Origin: Candidatus Omnitrophota bacterium
GTDB lineage: Bacteria > Omnitrophota > Gorgyraeia > Zapsychrales > JANLHA01
DNA length: 44,984 nucleotides
Assembly (NCBI GenBank): GCA_017995055.1
Contig: JAGOJP010000005.1
Coordinates: 1 to 44,984 of the forward strand
Direction: 5' to 3'
In this document: piece after piece, positions 16,980 to 25,185 of the stretch
How positions within the stretch are numbered: position 1 is the stretch's first letter
How the letters are laid out: every line of letters starts with the position of its first letter
The notes under the pieces: generated by a model
The model's input: only the letters and a program-made list of their open reading frames with translations
What the model was told of the DNA's origin: nothing
Databases searched by the model: none
Made by a program: the position numbers and the translations under genes

Positions 16980-17074
16980 TGTGATTTTGAGTTGGAAACA
17001 GTCAGCTGGGGAGCCTGGATTTTCAAAAACACCCGGGAATCGGCAAATGGTGCGTTGTATAAGGATAAAAAACG

Positions 17075-17803
17075 ATGAGTTTACATTTGCTGGAAACAAG
17101 AGGACTGGTTAAAACCTACGGAGGCCGGAGGGTTGTAGACGGGTTGAGCATCACGGTGGGCCGCTCGGAAATCGTGGGGATTCTGGGTCCCAATGGGGCG
17201 GGTAAGACCACGTCATTTTATATGATTGTCGGGATCATTGCGCCTGATTCCGGGCAGATTTTTTTCGACCAGGGGGATATTACGAGACAGCCGATTCACG
17301 CGCGTTGCCGGTTGGGCATGGGGTACCTTGCCCAGGAGAATTCGATTTTCCGGAAACTCACCGTACAGGAAAATATCCTGGCGATTCTGGAAACGCTGGA
17401 GATCAGCCCGAGAGAACGGCGGCGGCGGCTCCACTCCCTGCTGGAGGAGTTGAATATTGCTCATTTGGCGAACAGCAAGGCCTATACACTCAGCGGCGGC
17501 GAACGCCGGCGGCTGGAAATCACCCGCGCCCTGGTGACAAATCCTTCGTTTCTTTTGTTGGACGAACCTTTTTCCGGAATTGACCCGATCGTGGTGGCGG
17601 AGGCTCAGGAAATCATTAAGGACCTGAAGAAGCGGGGGATTGGGATTTTGTTGACGGACCATAATGTCCGGGAAACACTTTCCATTACGGATCGGGCTTA
17701 CCTCGTGGCGGAAGGCAATGTCCTGATATCAGGGACCACAAAGGATCTTATCAATGACCCCAAAGCGAAGCAGATTTATCTGGGGGAAAAATTCAGTATG
17801 TAG
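17075..17803 (+). CDS. lptB: LPS export ABC transporter ATP-binding protein
   Basis: ATPase that powers extraction of LPS from the inner membrane with LptF/LptG (not in this window). 242 residues: Walker A GPNGAGKTT, Q-loop GYLAQENSIFRKLTVQENI (typical of LptB), signature LSGGERRRLEI, Walker B FLLLDEPFSGIDP, and H-loop LLTDHNVRETL. The phrase LTDHNVRETLSITDRAYL distinguishes LptB from the LivF/LivG-like relatives. The ATG at 17075 has AAGGA at 17061-17065. In many bacteria rpoN follows lptB; here the trigger factor gene follows instead, 29 bases after the stop. Confidence 0.96.
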   Translation: MSLHLLETRGLVKTYGGRRVVDGLSITVGRSEIVGILGPNGAGKTTSFYMIVGIIAPDSGQIFFDQGDITRQPIHARCRLGMGYLAQENSIFRKLTVQENILAILETLEISPRERRRRLHSLLEELNIAHLANSKAYTLSGGERRRLEITRALVTNPSFLLLDEPFSGIDPIVVAEAQEIIKDLKKRGIGILLTDHNVRETLSITDRAYLVAEGNVLISGTTKDLINDPKAKQIYLGEKFSM

Positions 17804-17832
17804 ATAATCAGTAAGGAGGTCAGACGTTTATT

Positions 17833-18723
17833 ATGAAAGTTGCCGTTAAAAAAGTGGATGCGTTGAAACGTGAGCTTAATTTTGAAGTTCCCAAAGACCG
17901 CGTGACCCAGGTCCTGGAAGAAGTGTATTCCGAACTGGGGCGGGTGGCTAAGATCAAAGGCTTCCGGCCCGGGAAGGTTCCCCGCCGGGTTCTGGAAAAT
18001 GAACACGCGGCGTTGGCCCGGGAAGAGACTCTTAAAAAATTGATCCCCGTTGTTTACCAGGAAGGGATTGAACAGGAAAACATGTCGCCGATCGACCTGC
18101 CGGAAATAGAAGACGTGGAATTTAAGGACGGGATGGTAAAATTCAAAGCGGTGATTGATATTAAACCCGATGTTCAGATCGGGAATTATAAAGGGATTGC
18201 CGTGAAAAGGAAAAGTTCCCAGGTCACGGAAGATGAGATCAATAAAACACTGGATTTTTTTAAAAAAAGCCAGGGCCATGATAAAGGCCAGGAGACTCCT
18301 CTGGACGATCATTTTGCCAGGGGGTTGGGGTATCCGAACCTTGAGGAGTTTAAGCAGACCCTGAAGCGGCAGATGGAGCTGGACAAGGACCGGAACAACC
18401 GCGTTGATATTGAAAATCAGATCATTGACGCCTTGTTGAAAGAATCCAAATTCCCTCTTCCCCAGACTCTGGTGAAAAAACAGCTGGAACATCGTTTGCA
18501 TCATGCCCTGGAGCAGATGCGGACCCAGGGATCGCCGGAAGATGAGATAGCCAAAAAGGAAGCGGAGCTGCGCAAGGCCCTGCAGAAGCCGGTGGAAAAA
18601 GATGTCCGGGTTTATCTGGTCCTGGATAAGATCGCTGCCTTGGAAGGCCTGACCGTGCAACAGAATGAAAACCTGCCTTCCAAGGTGATGGAGTTTTTAT
18701 TCAAGGAAGCCCGCTGGGAATAA
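17833..18723 (+). CDS. tig: Trigger factor lacking the PPIase domain
   Basis: Ribosome-bound chaperone for nascent proteins. The N-terminal ribosome-docking domain is clear (VAKIKGFRPGKVPRRVLE, the GFRxGKxP signature, about residues 36-56), as is the arm segment IDIKPDVQIGNYKGIAVKRK (about 115-135). The protein has only 296 residues against about 430 in most bacteria. After TEDEINKTLDFFKKSQGHDKG it passes directly to the C-terminal helical domain (NLEEFKQTLKRQMELDKDRN), so the FKBP-like peptidyl-prolyl isomerase domain is missing. The frame is intact, so this is a clean domain loss and not a broken gene. AAGGAGGT at 17813-17820 serves the ATG at 17833. clpP follows, as commonly seen for tig. 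Confidence 0.9.
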   Translation: MKVAVKKVDALKRELNFEVPKDRVTQVLEEVYSELGRVAKIKGFRPGKVPRRVLENEHAALAREETLKKLIPVVYQEGIEQENMSPIDLPEIEDVEFKDGMVKFKAVIDIKPDVQIGNYKGIAVKRKSSQVTEDEINKTLDFFKKSQGHDKGQETPLDDHFARGLGYPNLEEFKQTLKRQMELDKDRNNRVDIENQIIDALLKESKFPLPQTLVKKQLEHRLHHALEQMRTQGSPEDEIAKKEAELRKALQKPVEKDVRVYLVLDKIAALEGLTVQQNENLPSKVMEFLFKEARWE

Positions 18724-18761
18724 TTGTTTAAACATTCAGTCTGCCGCAAAGGAGCGAAGAG

Positions 18762-19355
18762 ATGGATATAAAATACCAGACATTAGTCCCCATGGTCATA
18801 GAAAAAACCGGCCATGCCGAAAGAGCGTATGATATATATTCCCGTCTTCTGAAAGACCGGATTATTTTTATCGGCACGGCGATTGATGATATGGTTGCGA
18901 ATCTTGTGATCGCCCAGTTATTATTTCTGCAGAGTGAGGACGCTTCCAAGGATATTCATGTTTATGTAAATTCACCCGGCGGGGCTGTCACGGCCGGGCT
19001 GGCGATTTATGATACCATGCAGTATATCAAGCCGGATGTCTGCACCTATTGTATCGGCCAGGCGGCCAGTATGGGCGCGGTCCTGCTGGCGGCGGGGGCC
19101 AAGGGAAAGAGGTTCGCTTTGCCTTATTCGAGGATCATGATTCATCAGCCCTGGGGAGGCGTTCAGGGGACAGCCAGTGATATTTCTATCCAGGCTAAGG
19201 AAATTCTGCGGACGAAGGAAGAACTGATTAAGATTTTATCCAAACACACCGGGCAGACGATTGACCGCGTGGAAAAAGATTCAGACCGGGATTTTTTTAT
19301 GTCGTCTGTTGAAGCCCGGGATTACGGTCTCGTTGATCAGGTCCTGGATGCTTAA
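18762..19355 (+). CDS. clpP: ATP-dependent Clp protease proteolytic subunit
   Basis: Serine peptidase of the Clp chamber, working with ClpX or ClpA. 197 residues with the full catalytic triad: Ser103 in [14 protein letters not shown], His128 in [11 protein letters not shown] and Asp177 in [26 protein letters not shown] is the substrate-binding strand. AAGGAG (18749-18754) lies seven bases before the ATG. It follows tig as in many bacteria, but clpX does not come next; a serine-biosynthesis pair with its own promoter does. The unfoldase partner must be encoded elsewhere. Confidence 0.97.
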   Translation: MDIKYQTLVPMVIEKTGHAERAYDIYSRLLKDRIIFIGTAIDDMVANLVIAQLLFLQSEDASKDIHVYVNSPGGAVTAGLAIYDTMQYIKPDVCTYCIGQAASMGAVLLAAGAKGKRFALPYSRIMIHQPWGGVQGTASDISIQAKEILRTKEELIKILSKHTGQTIDRVEKDSDRDFFMSSVEARDYGLVDQVLDA

Positions 19356-19392
19356 AGAGAAAGGCGGGAGGGGGATATTCGTATAACATGTT

Positions 19393-19421
19393 CTGACATA
19401 CTTATTTCCGAAAGATAAAAT
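19393..19421 (+). promoter_or_regulatory. Probable sigma-70 promoter for the aminotransferase-serA pair
   Basis: CTGACA (19393-19398), 17 bases, TAAAAT (19416-19421). Transcription would start near 19429, about 30 bases before the ATG at 19458, which has AAAGGA as ribosome binding site. Confidence 0.65.
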
Positions 19422-19457
19422 GCTCCTGTAAAATTTCTCGAACAGAAAGGATTTTTC

Positions 19458-20603
19458 ATGAAAAGAAATTTATTGTTGACGCCCGGGCCTACCCAGGTTC
19501 CGCCTCGCTTATGTGAAGTTTTAGGCCGGCCGATTATCCATCACCGCACCCCGCAGTTTCAGAATTTCCTTAAAGAAGCTTTTGATGGGCTGAAATATGT
19601 TTTGCAGACCCAGCATGATGTGTACCTCCTGGCGGCTTCGGGCAGCGGGGCTATGGAGGCGAGCGTCTGCAGTTTCCTGTCGCCGGGAGATAAGGCCATT
19701 ACGGTGGAAGGCGGAAAATTCGGGGAACGCTGGACTGAACTGTGCCAGGCCTTTCAGGTGGAGCCCCGGGTCGTAACCGTCCCGTGGGGGAAGGTGGTCG
19801 AGCCGGCCGCTCTTGAGAAGATCCTGGCGGAAGATAAGGCCATAAAAGCCGTTTATGTCACGCATTGCGAAACGTCCACCGGAGTGACCACGGATCTGAA
19901 GGCGCTCGGGGACGTCGTTAAAAAAACCAATGCTATTCTCGTTGTCGATGCCGTTAGCTCTGTAGGGGTGATTGAGTTGAAGATGGATGCGTGGAATATC
20001 GACGTGGTTGCCTCTGCTTCCCACAAAGGGTTTATGCTGCCTCCGGGTGTGGCTTTCGTGGCGGCCAGCCCTAAGGCCCAGGCGATGATGGCGCAGTCGA
20101 AAGCCCCCAAGTATTATTTTAATTTGGCCAAATATAAAAAAGGGCTGGATAAAACCGATACCCCGTTTACCCCGGCGATCGGGATTATTATCGCCCTGAC
20201 CGAAAGTTTGCGGATGGTGAAAGAAACCGGTTTGGACGGTTTATTTAAACATTACGAACGGCTGGCGCAGGCGACGAGGGAGGCGGCCAAGGCCCTGGGG
20301 TTGTCTTTGTTTGCCGATGAGTCTTGCGCCTCCAATGTGTTGACCGCGATCAACCTCCCGGAAGGGATGGACGGGGGGAAAGTGGTCAAGCGCATGCGGG
20401 ATACTTACGGTATTTCTGTCGCCGGCGGGCAAGGAGATATGAAGGGAAAAATCATCCGTATCGCCCACATGGGATGCCTGGATGAGTACGATATGCTCGC
20501 CGGGATTTCCTGCCTGGAAAAAGTCCTTAAGGAACTCGGATATGATTTTAAACTGGGGACCGGTGTGGCGGCTGCGCAGAAATATTTTAACGAAAGTCAT
20601 TAA
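19458..20603 (+). CDS. Class V aminotransferase, probable phosphoserine (or serine/alanine-glyoxylate) aminotransferase
   Basis: PLP enzyme of the alanine-glyoxylate/serine-pyruvate aminotransferase group, 381 residues. N-terminal LLLTPGPTQVPPRLCEVLGRPIIHHR is the group hallmark. AASGSGAMEA binds the cofactor phosphate, VVDAVSSVG holds the cofactor-ring Asp, and ASASHKGFMLPPG carries the Schiff-base Lys (about residue 190). It is not a canonical SerC. However, serA follows 72 bases downstream, and in several lineages this class V type supplies the phosphoserine transamination step next to serA, so I infer a role in serine synthesis. A glycine/glyoxylate role is the alternative. It has its own promoter upstream. 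Confidence 0.87.
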   Translation: MKRNLLLTPGPTQVPPRLCEVLGRPIIHHRTPQFQNFLKEAFDGLKYVLQTQHDVYLLAASGSGAMEASVCSFLSPGDKAITVEGGKFGERWTELCQAFQVEPRVVTVPWGKVVEPAALEKILAEDKAIKAVYVTHCETSTGVTTDLKALGDVVKKTNAILVVDAVSSVGVIELKMDAWNIDVVASASHKGFMLPPGVAFVAASPKAQAMMAQSKAPKYYFNLAKYKKGLDKTDTPFTPAIGIIIALTESLRMVKETGLDGLFKHYERLAQATREAAKALGLSLFADESCASNVLTAINLPEGMDGGKVVKRMRDTYGISVAGGQGDMKGKIIRIAHMGCLDEYDMLAGISCLEKVLKELGYDFKLGTGVAAAQKYFNESH

Positions 20604-20675
20604 AAAAGGGATGGCCTATCGGACCGGTGCTTAAGGGGGGGGCAGGAAAGCGGCGGGAAGGCAAAGGAGGGGCCC

Positions 20676-22259
20676 ATGAAAATACTGATTAGCGATAAAT
20701 TAGCCAATGAGGGCGTTGAAATTCTCAAGGCGGTTAAAGACTTTGAAGTGGATTGCAAATTCGGGATCAAACCGGATGAGCTTAAGAGTATTATTAAAGA
20801 TTACCATGCCCTGATTATCCGAAGCGGCACCACGGTCACCGCGGATATTCTGGAAGCGGCGGACAATCTGAAGGTGATCGGCCGGGCCGGCGTGGGACTG
20901 GATAACGTGGATTTGAAGGCGGCGACCAAAAAAGGGGTCGTGGCGATGAACACGCCGGCGGGGAATACAACCTCAACGGCAGAGCATACGATGAGCCTTA
21001 TCCTGGCCCTTTCCCGGAATATTCCCCAGGCCTGCGCGTCCTTGAAAGCGGGAAAATGGGAGCGCTCCAAGTTCAGCGGGGTGGAACTTTACGGAAAAGT
21101 CCTCGGGATCGTCGGGTTGGGCCGGATCGGGACCACGGTCGCGACGATGGCGAAAGGCTTCGGGATGAAAATCATCGGGTATGATCCTTTCTTGGCCATG
21201 GACGTTGCGAATAATCTCGGCGTCAGGATGGTGGATATGGAGGAGCTTGTCCGGACCGCGGACTATATAACGATTCATGTCCCGAAGAGTACGGAAACAA
21301 AGAACATGATTTCCGAAAAAGAATTTGCTAAAATGAAAAAAAGTGTCCGGCTCATCAACTGTGCCCGGGGCGGGATTATTGATGAAAAAGCTTTGGCGAA
21401 AGCCCTGGAAGAGGGAAAGATCGCCGGCTGCGCCCTGGATGTGTATGAGCAGGAACCGCCCCCGGAAGACTTCCCGTTGTTGAAGTACGACAACTGTATC
21501 GTCACGCCGCATCTGGGGGCTTCGACATCCGAAGCGCAAATCAATGTGGCTATTGAAATCGCTCACGCGGTCCGGGATGCGCTTTTAGGCAAGGGGATCG
21601 TTAACGCGGCTAATTTTCCTTCGGTGAGCAGTGAGGCGTTCAAAATTCTGGTCCCTTATCTGGAACTGGCCGGGCGGATGGGGAAATTCGCCGGGCAGCT
21701 GGTGAACGGCCGTATTAATGAGATTAAAATTACTTATGCCGGCGTCATGACGAAATACAAAACCGATCCGTTAACCATGTCTTTGGTGAACGGGTTATTG
21801 CAGCCGATTTTGGGTGATACGGTGAATATGATCAATGCCCTGGGGGTGGCGGGAGACCGGGGGATTCATGTTCAGGAAATCCATTCATCCAAGGAAGAGG
21901 AGTTTGTGAACCTGATTAAGGCCGAGGTTGTCACGGATAAAGAAGCCTTTGTCGTGTGGGGCACCCTGGCGGGAAATAATCAGCCCCGCATTGTAAAAGT
22001 GAATAATGTTTATGTGGAGGCGATCCCGTCCGGATACATGCTTTTTATCAACAATAACGATAAGCCCGGGATTGTCGGAGCTGTTGGAATGATACTGGGG
22101 GATGCGAAAATCAATATTGCCAGCATTACGTTTGGCCGGGAATCGGTGGGAGGATTGGCGATCAGCGTCGTGAATGTTGACAACCCGGTAGCGGAGGATA
22201 TTATTCAAAAAATCAAAAAGACCCAGGATATCCTTTTTGTGAAATTGTTAAAAATTTAA
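20676..22259 (+). CDS. serA: D-3-phosphoglycerate dehydrogenase
   Basis: Oxidises 3-phosphoglycerate to 3-phosphohydroxypyruvate, the first step of serine synthesis. 527 residues, the long form. The NAD-binding fold has LGIVGLGRIGTTVATMAKGFG. The catalytic Arg is in INCARGGIIDEKAL and the catalytic His in VTPHLGASTSEAQ. An intervening ASB-type domain (about residues 320-450) precedes the C-terminal ACT domain, which begins at about residue 455 (YMLFINNNDKPGIVGAVGMIL) and predicts feedback inhibition by serine. AAAGGAGGGG lies just before the ATG. It is paired with the class V aminotransferase upstream; no serB is present in the window. Confidence 0.96.
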   Translation: MKILISDKLANEGVEILKAVKDFEVDCKFGIKPDELKSIIKDYHALIIRSGTTVTADILEAADNLKVIGRAGVGLDNVDLKAATKKGVVAMNTPAGNTTSTAEHTMSLILALSRNIPQACASLKAGKWERSKFSGVELYGKVLGIVGLGRIGTTVATMAKGFGMKIIGYDPFLAMDVANNLGVRMVDMEELVRTADYITIHVPKSTETKNMISEKEFAKMKKSVRLINCARGGIIDEKALAKALEEGKIAGCALDVYEQEPPPEDFPLLKYDNCIVTPHLGASTSEAQINVAIEIAHAVRDALLGKGIVNAANFPSVSSEAFKILVPYLELAGRMGKFAGQLVNGRINEIKITYAGVMTKYKTDPLTMSLVNGLLQPILGDTVNMINALGVAGDRGIHVQEIHSSKEEEFVNLIKAEVVTDKEAFVVWGTLAGNNQPRIVKVNNVYVEAIPSGYMLFINNNDKPGIVGAVGMILGDAKINIASITFGRESVGGLAISVVNVDNPVAEDIIQKIKKTQDILFVKLLKI

Positions 22260-22310
22260 TTTATTTTAACCCCCAATCCGGCCCAAGATTGAGACAGGCC
22301 CTGAGCACAT

Positions 22311-23078
22311 ATGGGAAATAGCACTTTGGACATGATACTCCGACCCGCCATCACCGGGGGGGTATTGGATTCTGTGAACCCGGGTTCCATGGCTTCCTGG
22401 TTGTTGCTTCTCATCGCCATGCTTCTGGCGGCTAAGAGATACGGGAAGATGGCCTCGTACGGAATTTTATTCGTGGCCGGTATTTTTTTAACCAAGAGTA
22501 TTATTGTCCCCGGGTTCCTGGACCTGTGTATTCTCTCCCGTTGGTTCGACCTGGTGCTTGAAGTCTGGTATTTTATTTTTTCTTTGGCCTGTTTGGTGAT
22601 AGGGGCCCTTTTTTGGAGGGATTGGCGCTTATCCAAGAAAAACGCCTGTTCATGGGTCCCTGTATTATCTTATCAGCGTTTGTTTGACTCCGGGGATATT
22701 CCTCCTCCCACGCCTTTTTTTAAGAGAAAAAAGAAATGGCGCTGGCTGTTTCTTGTTACGCTGCGTGGTGTGCTGTTTTTGTTTTTAGGGGGGCTGGCGG
22801 CGCTTCTTGCCAGCGCGTGGCCGGAAGATGGCCAGTTCATTGTGATGCTCCTGTCCTGGGGGGCGGCTCAAAATTTTTCTAAAGTGTTAGCTATGGTGGC
22901 GTGCTACGCCTTTTTTTATGTCTTGCCGTTAATCCTGGTGTTTTTATTGACCGTGGTGATTTTCGGAGGGAAGAATGCTGCGGCATCGCTGCGCGCCCGT
23001 TTTTCTTGGGTGCAGATTTCGGCAGCGGCTTTGTTTTTAGGGTATGGAATTTCTTTCCTTTCTTATTATTTAAATTAA
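22311..23078 (+). CDS. CcdA/DsbD-like polytopic membrane protein lacking the motif cysteines
   Basis: 255 residues with about six hydrophobic segments, an inner-membrane protein. The pattern follows the CcdA/DsbD transmembrane family: GVLDSVNPGSMASWLLLLIAML matches the usual GxxDGxNPCA helix, and LLASAWPEDGQFIVMLLSW followed by YAFFYVLPLILVFLL matches the second half (usually PCTGQ, then Y..MFVLPL). In both places the redox cysteine is gone (NPC becomes NPG, PCTG becomes PEDG). Other cysteines are present but not at these positions. It therefore probably does not carry electrons across the membrane, and its function is unknown. The ATG at 22311 has no strong ribosome binding site; ATG 22332 is an alternative. 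It sits between serA and purA with no functional link visible. Confidence 0.65.
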   Translation: MGNSTLDMILRPAITGGVLDSVNPGSMASWLLLLIAMLLAAKRYGKMASYGILFVAGIFLTKSIIVPGFLDLCILSRWFDLVLEVWYFIFSLACLVIGALFWRDWRLSKKNACSWVPVLSYQRLFDSGDIPPPTPFFKRKKKWRWLFLVTLRGVLFLFLGGLAALLASAWPEDGQFIVMLLSWGAAQNFSKVLAMVACYAFFYVLPLILVFLLTVVIFGGKNAAASLRARFSWVQISAAALFLGYGISFLSYYLN

Positions 23079-23093
23079 TCTAGGGAGTCAGGC

Positions 23094-24374
23094 ATGAATT
23101 TTGTGGTTGTGGGGGCTCAATGGGGGGACGAAGGTAAAGGGAAATTGATCGATTTTCTCTCGGACAAGGTGGATGTCACGGTCCGGTATCAGGGGGGGAA
23201 TAACGCCGGTCATACGGTTGTTGTTGACGACGAAGAATATATTTTTCATCTCTTGCCGTCCGCTATCCTGCATCAGCAGAAAATTTGTGTGATCGCCAAC
23301 GGGGTTGTGATTGATCCCCTGGCGCTGATTCAGGAAATCCGTGATTTAAAGAAAAGGGGAGTCGCCGTTAATGCCCATCAGTTGAAAGTCGCCGGCAATG
23401 CGCATGTCGTTATGCCCTATCACCGCATTTTAGACGGGTTGCGGGAGTCCCGACGGAATAATAAAATCGGCACGACGGGCCGGGGGATCGGCCCCTGCTA
23501 TGCGGATAAATCGACCCGTTGCGGGATTCGCATGATTGACCTGATGAATGCCCGGGTTTTCAAATCCAAACTGGAGGATAATCTGCGGGAGAAAAATGAG
23601 ATTTTTAAAAAAGTGTACCGCCATCCGGAATATTCCCTGGAAGGCATTTATCAGGAATATTTGCGCTTCGGGCGGTTTCTCAAACCCTATGTGTGCGATA
23701 CAGCCATTTATCTTAATAAGGTGATTGAAAATAAAAAGACGATCCTTTTTGAAGGGGCCCAGGGGACGTTTTTGGATATTGATTTTGGAACCTATCCGTT
23801 TGTGACATCTTCTAACTCCATCGTCGGAGGGGTTTGCCCCGGAAGCGGGGTGCCCCCGACCAAAATCGATAAGGCGATTGCGGTCGTGAAAGCGTATACG
23901 ACCCGGGTGGGGGAAGGCCCGTTCCCAACGGAATTTGCGGCCCGGTTTATGGATGCCTTCCGGCTTAAAGGAAAAGAATTCGGCGCCACAACCGGACGGG
24001 CCCGGCGTTGCGGTTGGTTTGACAGCGTCCTGGTCCGCTACGCCCTGATGGTCAATGGGGTAAGCGAACTGGCCATCATGAAGCTGGATGTCCTGGACGG
24101 CTTGAAAAAAATAAAAATTTGCACCGCTTATAAATACCGGGGCCGGCTTATTAAAGATTTTCCTTTGGACTTGGAGGTCCTCTGCCGTGCGAAACCCGTT
24201 TATGAAGACATGGACGGCTGGCTTGAACCTTCTAAGGGTCTTAAGAGGTTTGATGAGCTGCCGATTCAAGCGAAAGCGTATTTACGCCGCTTGGAAGACC
24301 TCTTGAAAGTCAGGATTCGCTATATCTCAACCGGGTCGAAACGGGATGAGACCATTGTTTTACCGGAATCCTGA
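23094..24374 (+). CDS. purA: Adenylosuccinate synthetase
   Basis: Joins IMP and aspartate using GTP, the first step from IMP to AMP. 426 residues, normal length. QWGDEGKGKLIDFL is the P-loop with the catalytic Asp. GGNNAGHTVV carries the catalytic His. GTTGRGIGPCYADKSTR and FEGAQGTFLDIDFGTYPFVTSSN bind IMP and the metal, and TTGRARRCGWFD binds aspartate. GGGAG at about 23084 precedes the ATG at 23094. It is a single-gene unit between the CcdA-like gene and the promoter of the OmpA lipoprotein. No other purine gene is nearby. Confidence 0.97.
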   Translation: MNFVVVGAQWGDEGKGKLIDFLSDKVDVTVRYQGGNNAGHTVVVDDEEYIFHLLPSAILHQQKICVIANGVVIDPLALIQEIRDLKKRGVAVNAHQLKVAGNAHVVMPYHRILDGLRESRRNNKIGTTGRGIGPCYADKSTRCGIRMIDLMNARVFKSKLEDNLREKNEIFKKVYRHPEYSLEGIYQEYLRFGRFLKPYVCDTAIYLNKVIENKKTILFEGAQGTFLDIDFGTYPFVTSSNSIVGGVCPGSGVPPTKIDKAIAVVKAYTTRVGEGPFPTEFAARFMDAFRLKGKEFGATTGRARRCGWFDSVLVRYALMVNGVSELAIMKLDVLDGLKKIKICTAYKYRGRLIKDFPLDLEVLCRAKPVYEDMDGWLEPSKGLKRFDELPIQAKAYLRRLEDLLKVRIRYISTGSKRDETIVLPES

Positions 24375-24439
24375 TGGCGGGCAAGAGGGGCCGTGAGCGG
24401 TACTAAGTTATAAAATGACTAATGTTTATGAGAATATCC

Positions 24440-24468
24440 TTGACTTTGAAAATGGCATATGTTAAGTT
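24440..24468 (+). promoter_or_regulatory. Probable sigma-70 promoter for the OmpA-like lipoprotein
   Basis: TTGACT (24440-24445), 17 bases, TAAGTT (24463-24468). The start of transcription would fall near 24476, just before the strong ribosome binding site AGGAGGAAGG at 24481-24490. This also argues against the in-frame TTG at 24459 as a start codon. Confidence 0.55.
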
Positions 24469-24491
24469 TAAAATCAAAAAAGGAGGAAGGT

Positions 24492-25148
24492 ATGCGCCAT
24501 AAATTTGCGATTTTTATAACTTGTTTGGTTTTAAGCGTTTTTACTGTCAGCCTGTCAGGGTGTACGGTGGTATTCCAGCGGGGACAGCGAAAAGATAACC
24601 AGAAAATCGTTTATCTTCAAAATGAATACTCGAAACTTCAGAATGAAATGTCCGAACTTGAGCGGGCCAAGATGGAGCTGGAAGACCGGCTGAGAAACGA
24701 GATTGACGACCGGGAGGTTAAGGTGGAAATGCTGGACCGCGGGCTGGTCATCACGTTTGTGGCCGAGGTTTTGTTTGATTCAGGCAAAGCCAATTTGAAG
24801 TCGGATGCTTTGAATAAACTGGAGCGCGTAGCCTCCGTTCTTAAAACCACGGTTGCGGATTTAAATATTGGCGTGGAAGGGCATACGGATAATGTGCCCA
24901 TTAAATATTCAGGATGGAAATCCAACTGGGAGCTTTCTTCGGCCCGGGCCATGAGCGTCCTGCATTATATGGTTGACGATCTTGGAATCGAACCGGTCCG
25001 GTTATCGGCGACAGGGTACGGGGAGTATCATCCCGTGGCGAGCAATGATTCCCGGGAAGGACGGCAGAAAAACCGAAGGGTTGAAATCGTGATTTTGCCC
25101 AAGACAACCAAACAGGCAGCCGGGCAAGAGAGAGAAAACCTGAAGTAA
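24492..25148 (+). CDS. OmpA-like peptidoglycan-associated lipoprotein
   Basis: 218 residues from the ATG at 24492, set by AGGAGGAAGG directly upstream. A lipoprotein signal peptide ends in the lipobox LSGC (Cys about residue 24). A charged coiled coil follows (YLQNEYSKLQNEMSELERAKMELEDRL, written in two parts by residues about 40-70). An OmpA/MotB-type domain from about residue 85 to 205 then shows FDSGKANLKSDAL, VEGHTDNVPI, SNWELSSARAMSVLHYM, GYGEYHPVASN and NRRVEIVI. The Asp and Arg that grip diaminopimelate in the OmpA fold are present (GHTDN, NRRVEI). It should tether the outer membrane to peptidoglycan, like Pal. It lacks the Tol gene context of Pal, so I give no symbol. Confidence 0.87.
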   Translation: MRHKFAIFITCLVLSVFTVSLSGCTVVFQRGQRKDNQKIVYLQNEYSKLQNEMSELERAKMELEDRLRNEIDDREVKVEMLDRGLVITFVAEVLFDSGKANLKSDALNKLERVASVLKTTVADLNIGVEGHTDNVPIKYSGWKSNWELSSARAMSVLHYMVDDLGIEPVRLSATGYGEYHPVASNDSREGRQKNRRVEIVILPKTTKQAAGQERENLK

Positions 25149-25185
25149 AAGCCGGGATAATTCATTTTAAAAAATGGAGGAAAAT

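Noticed and set aside
17833-18723. Trigger factor as a pseudogene
   Set aside because: The frame is intact, with both ends and the signature conserved and a good ribosome binding site. The missing part is one whole domain.
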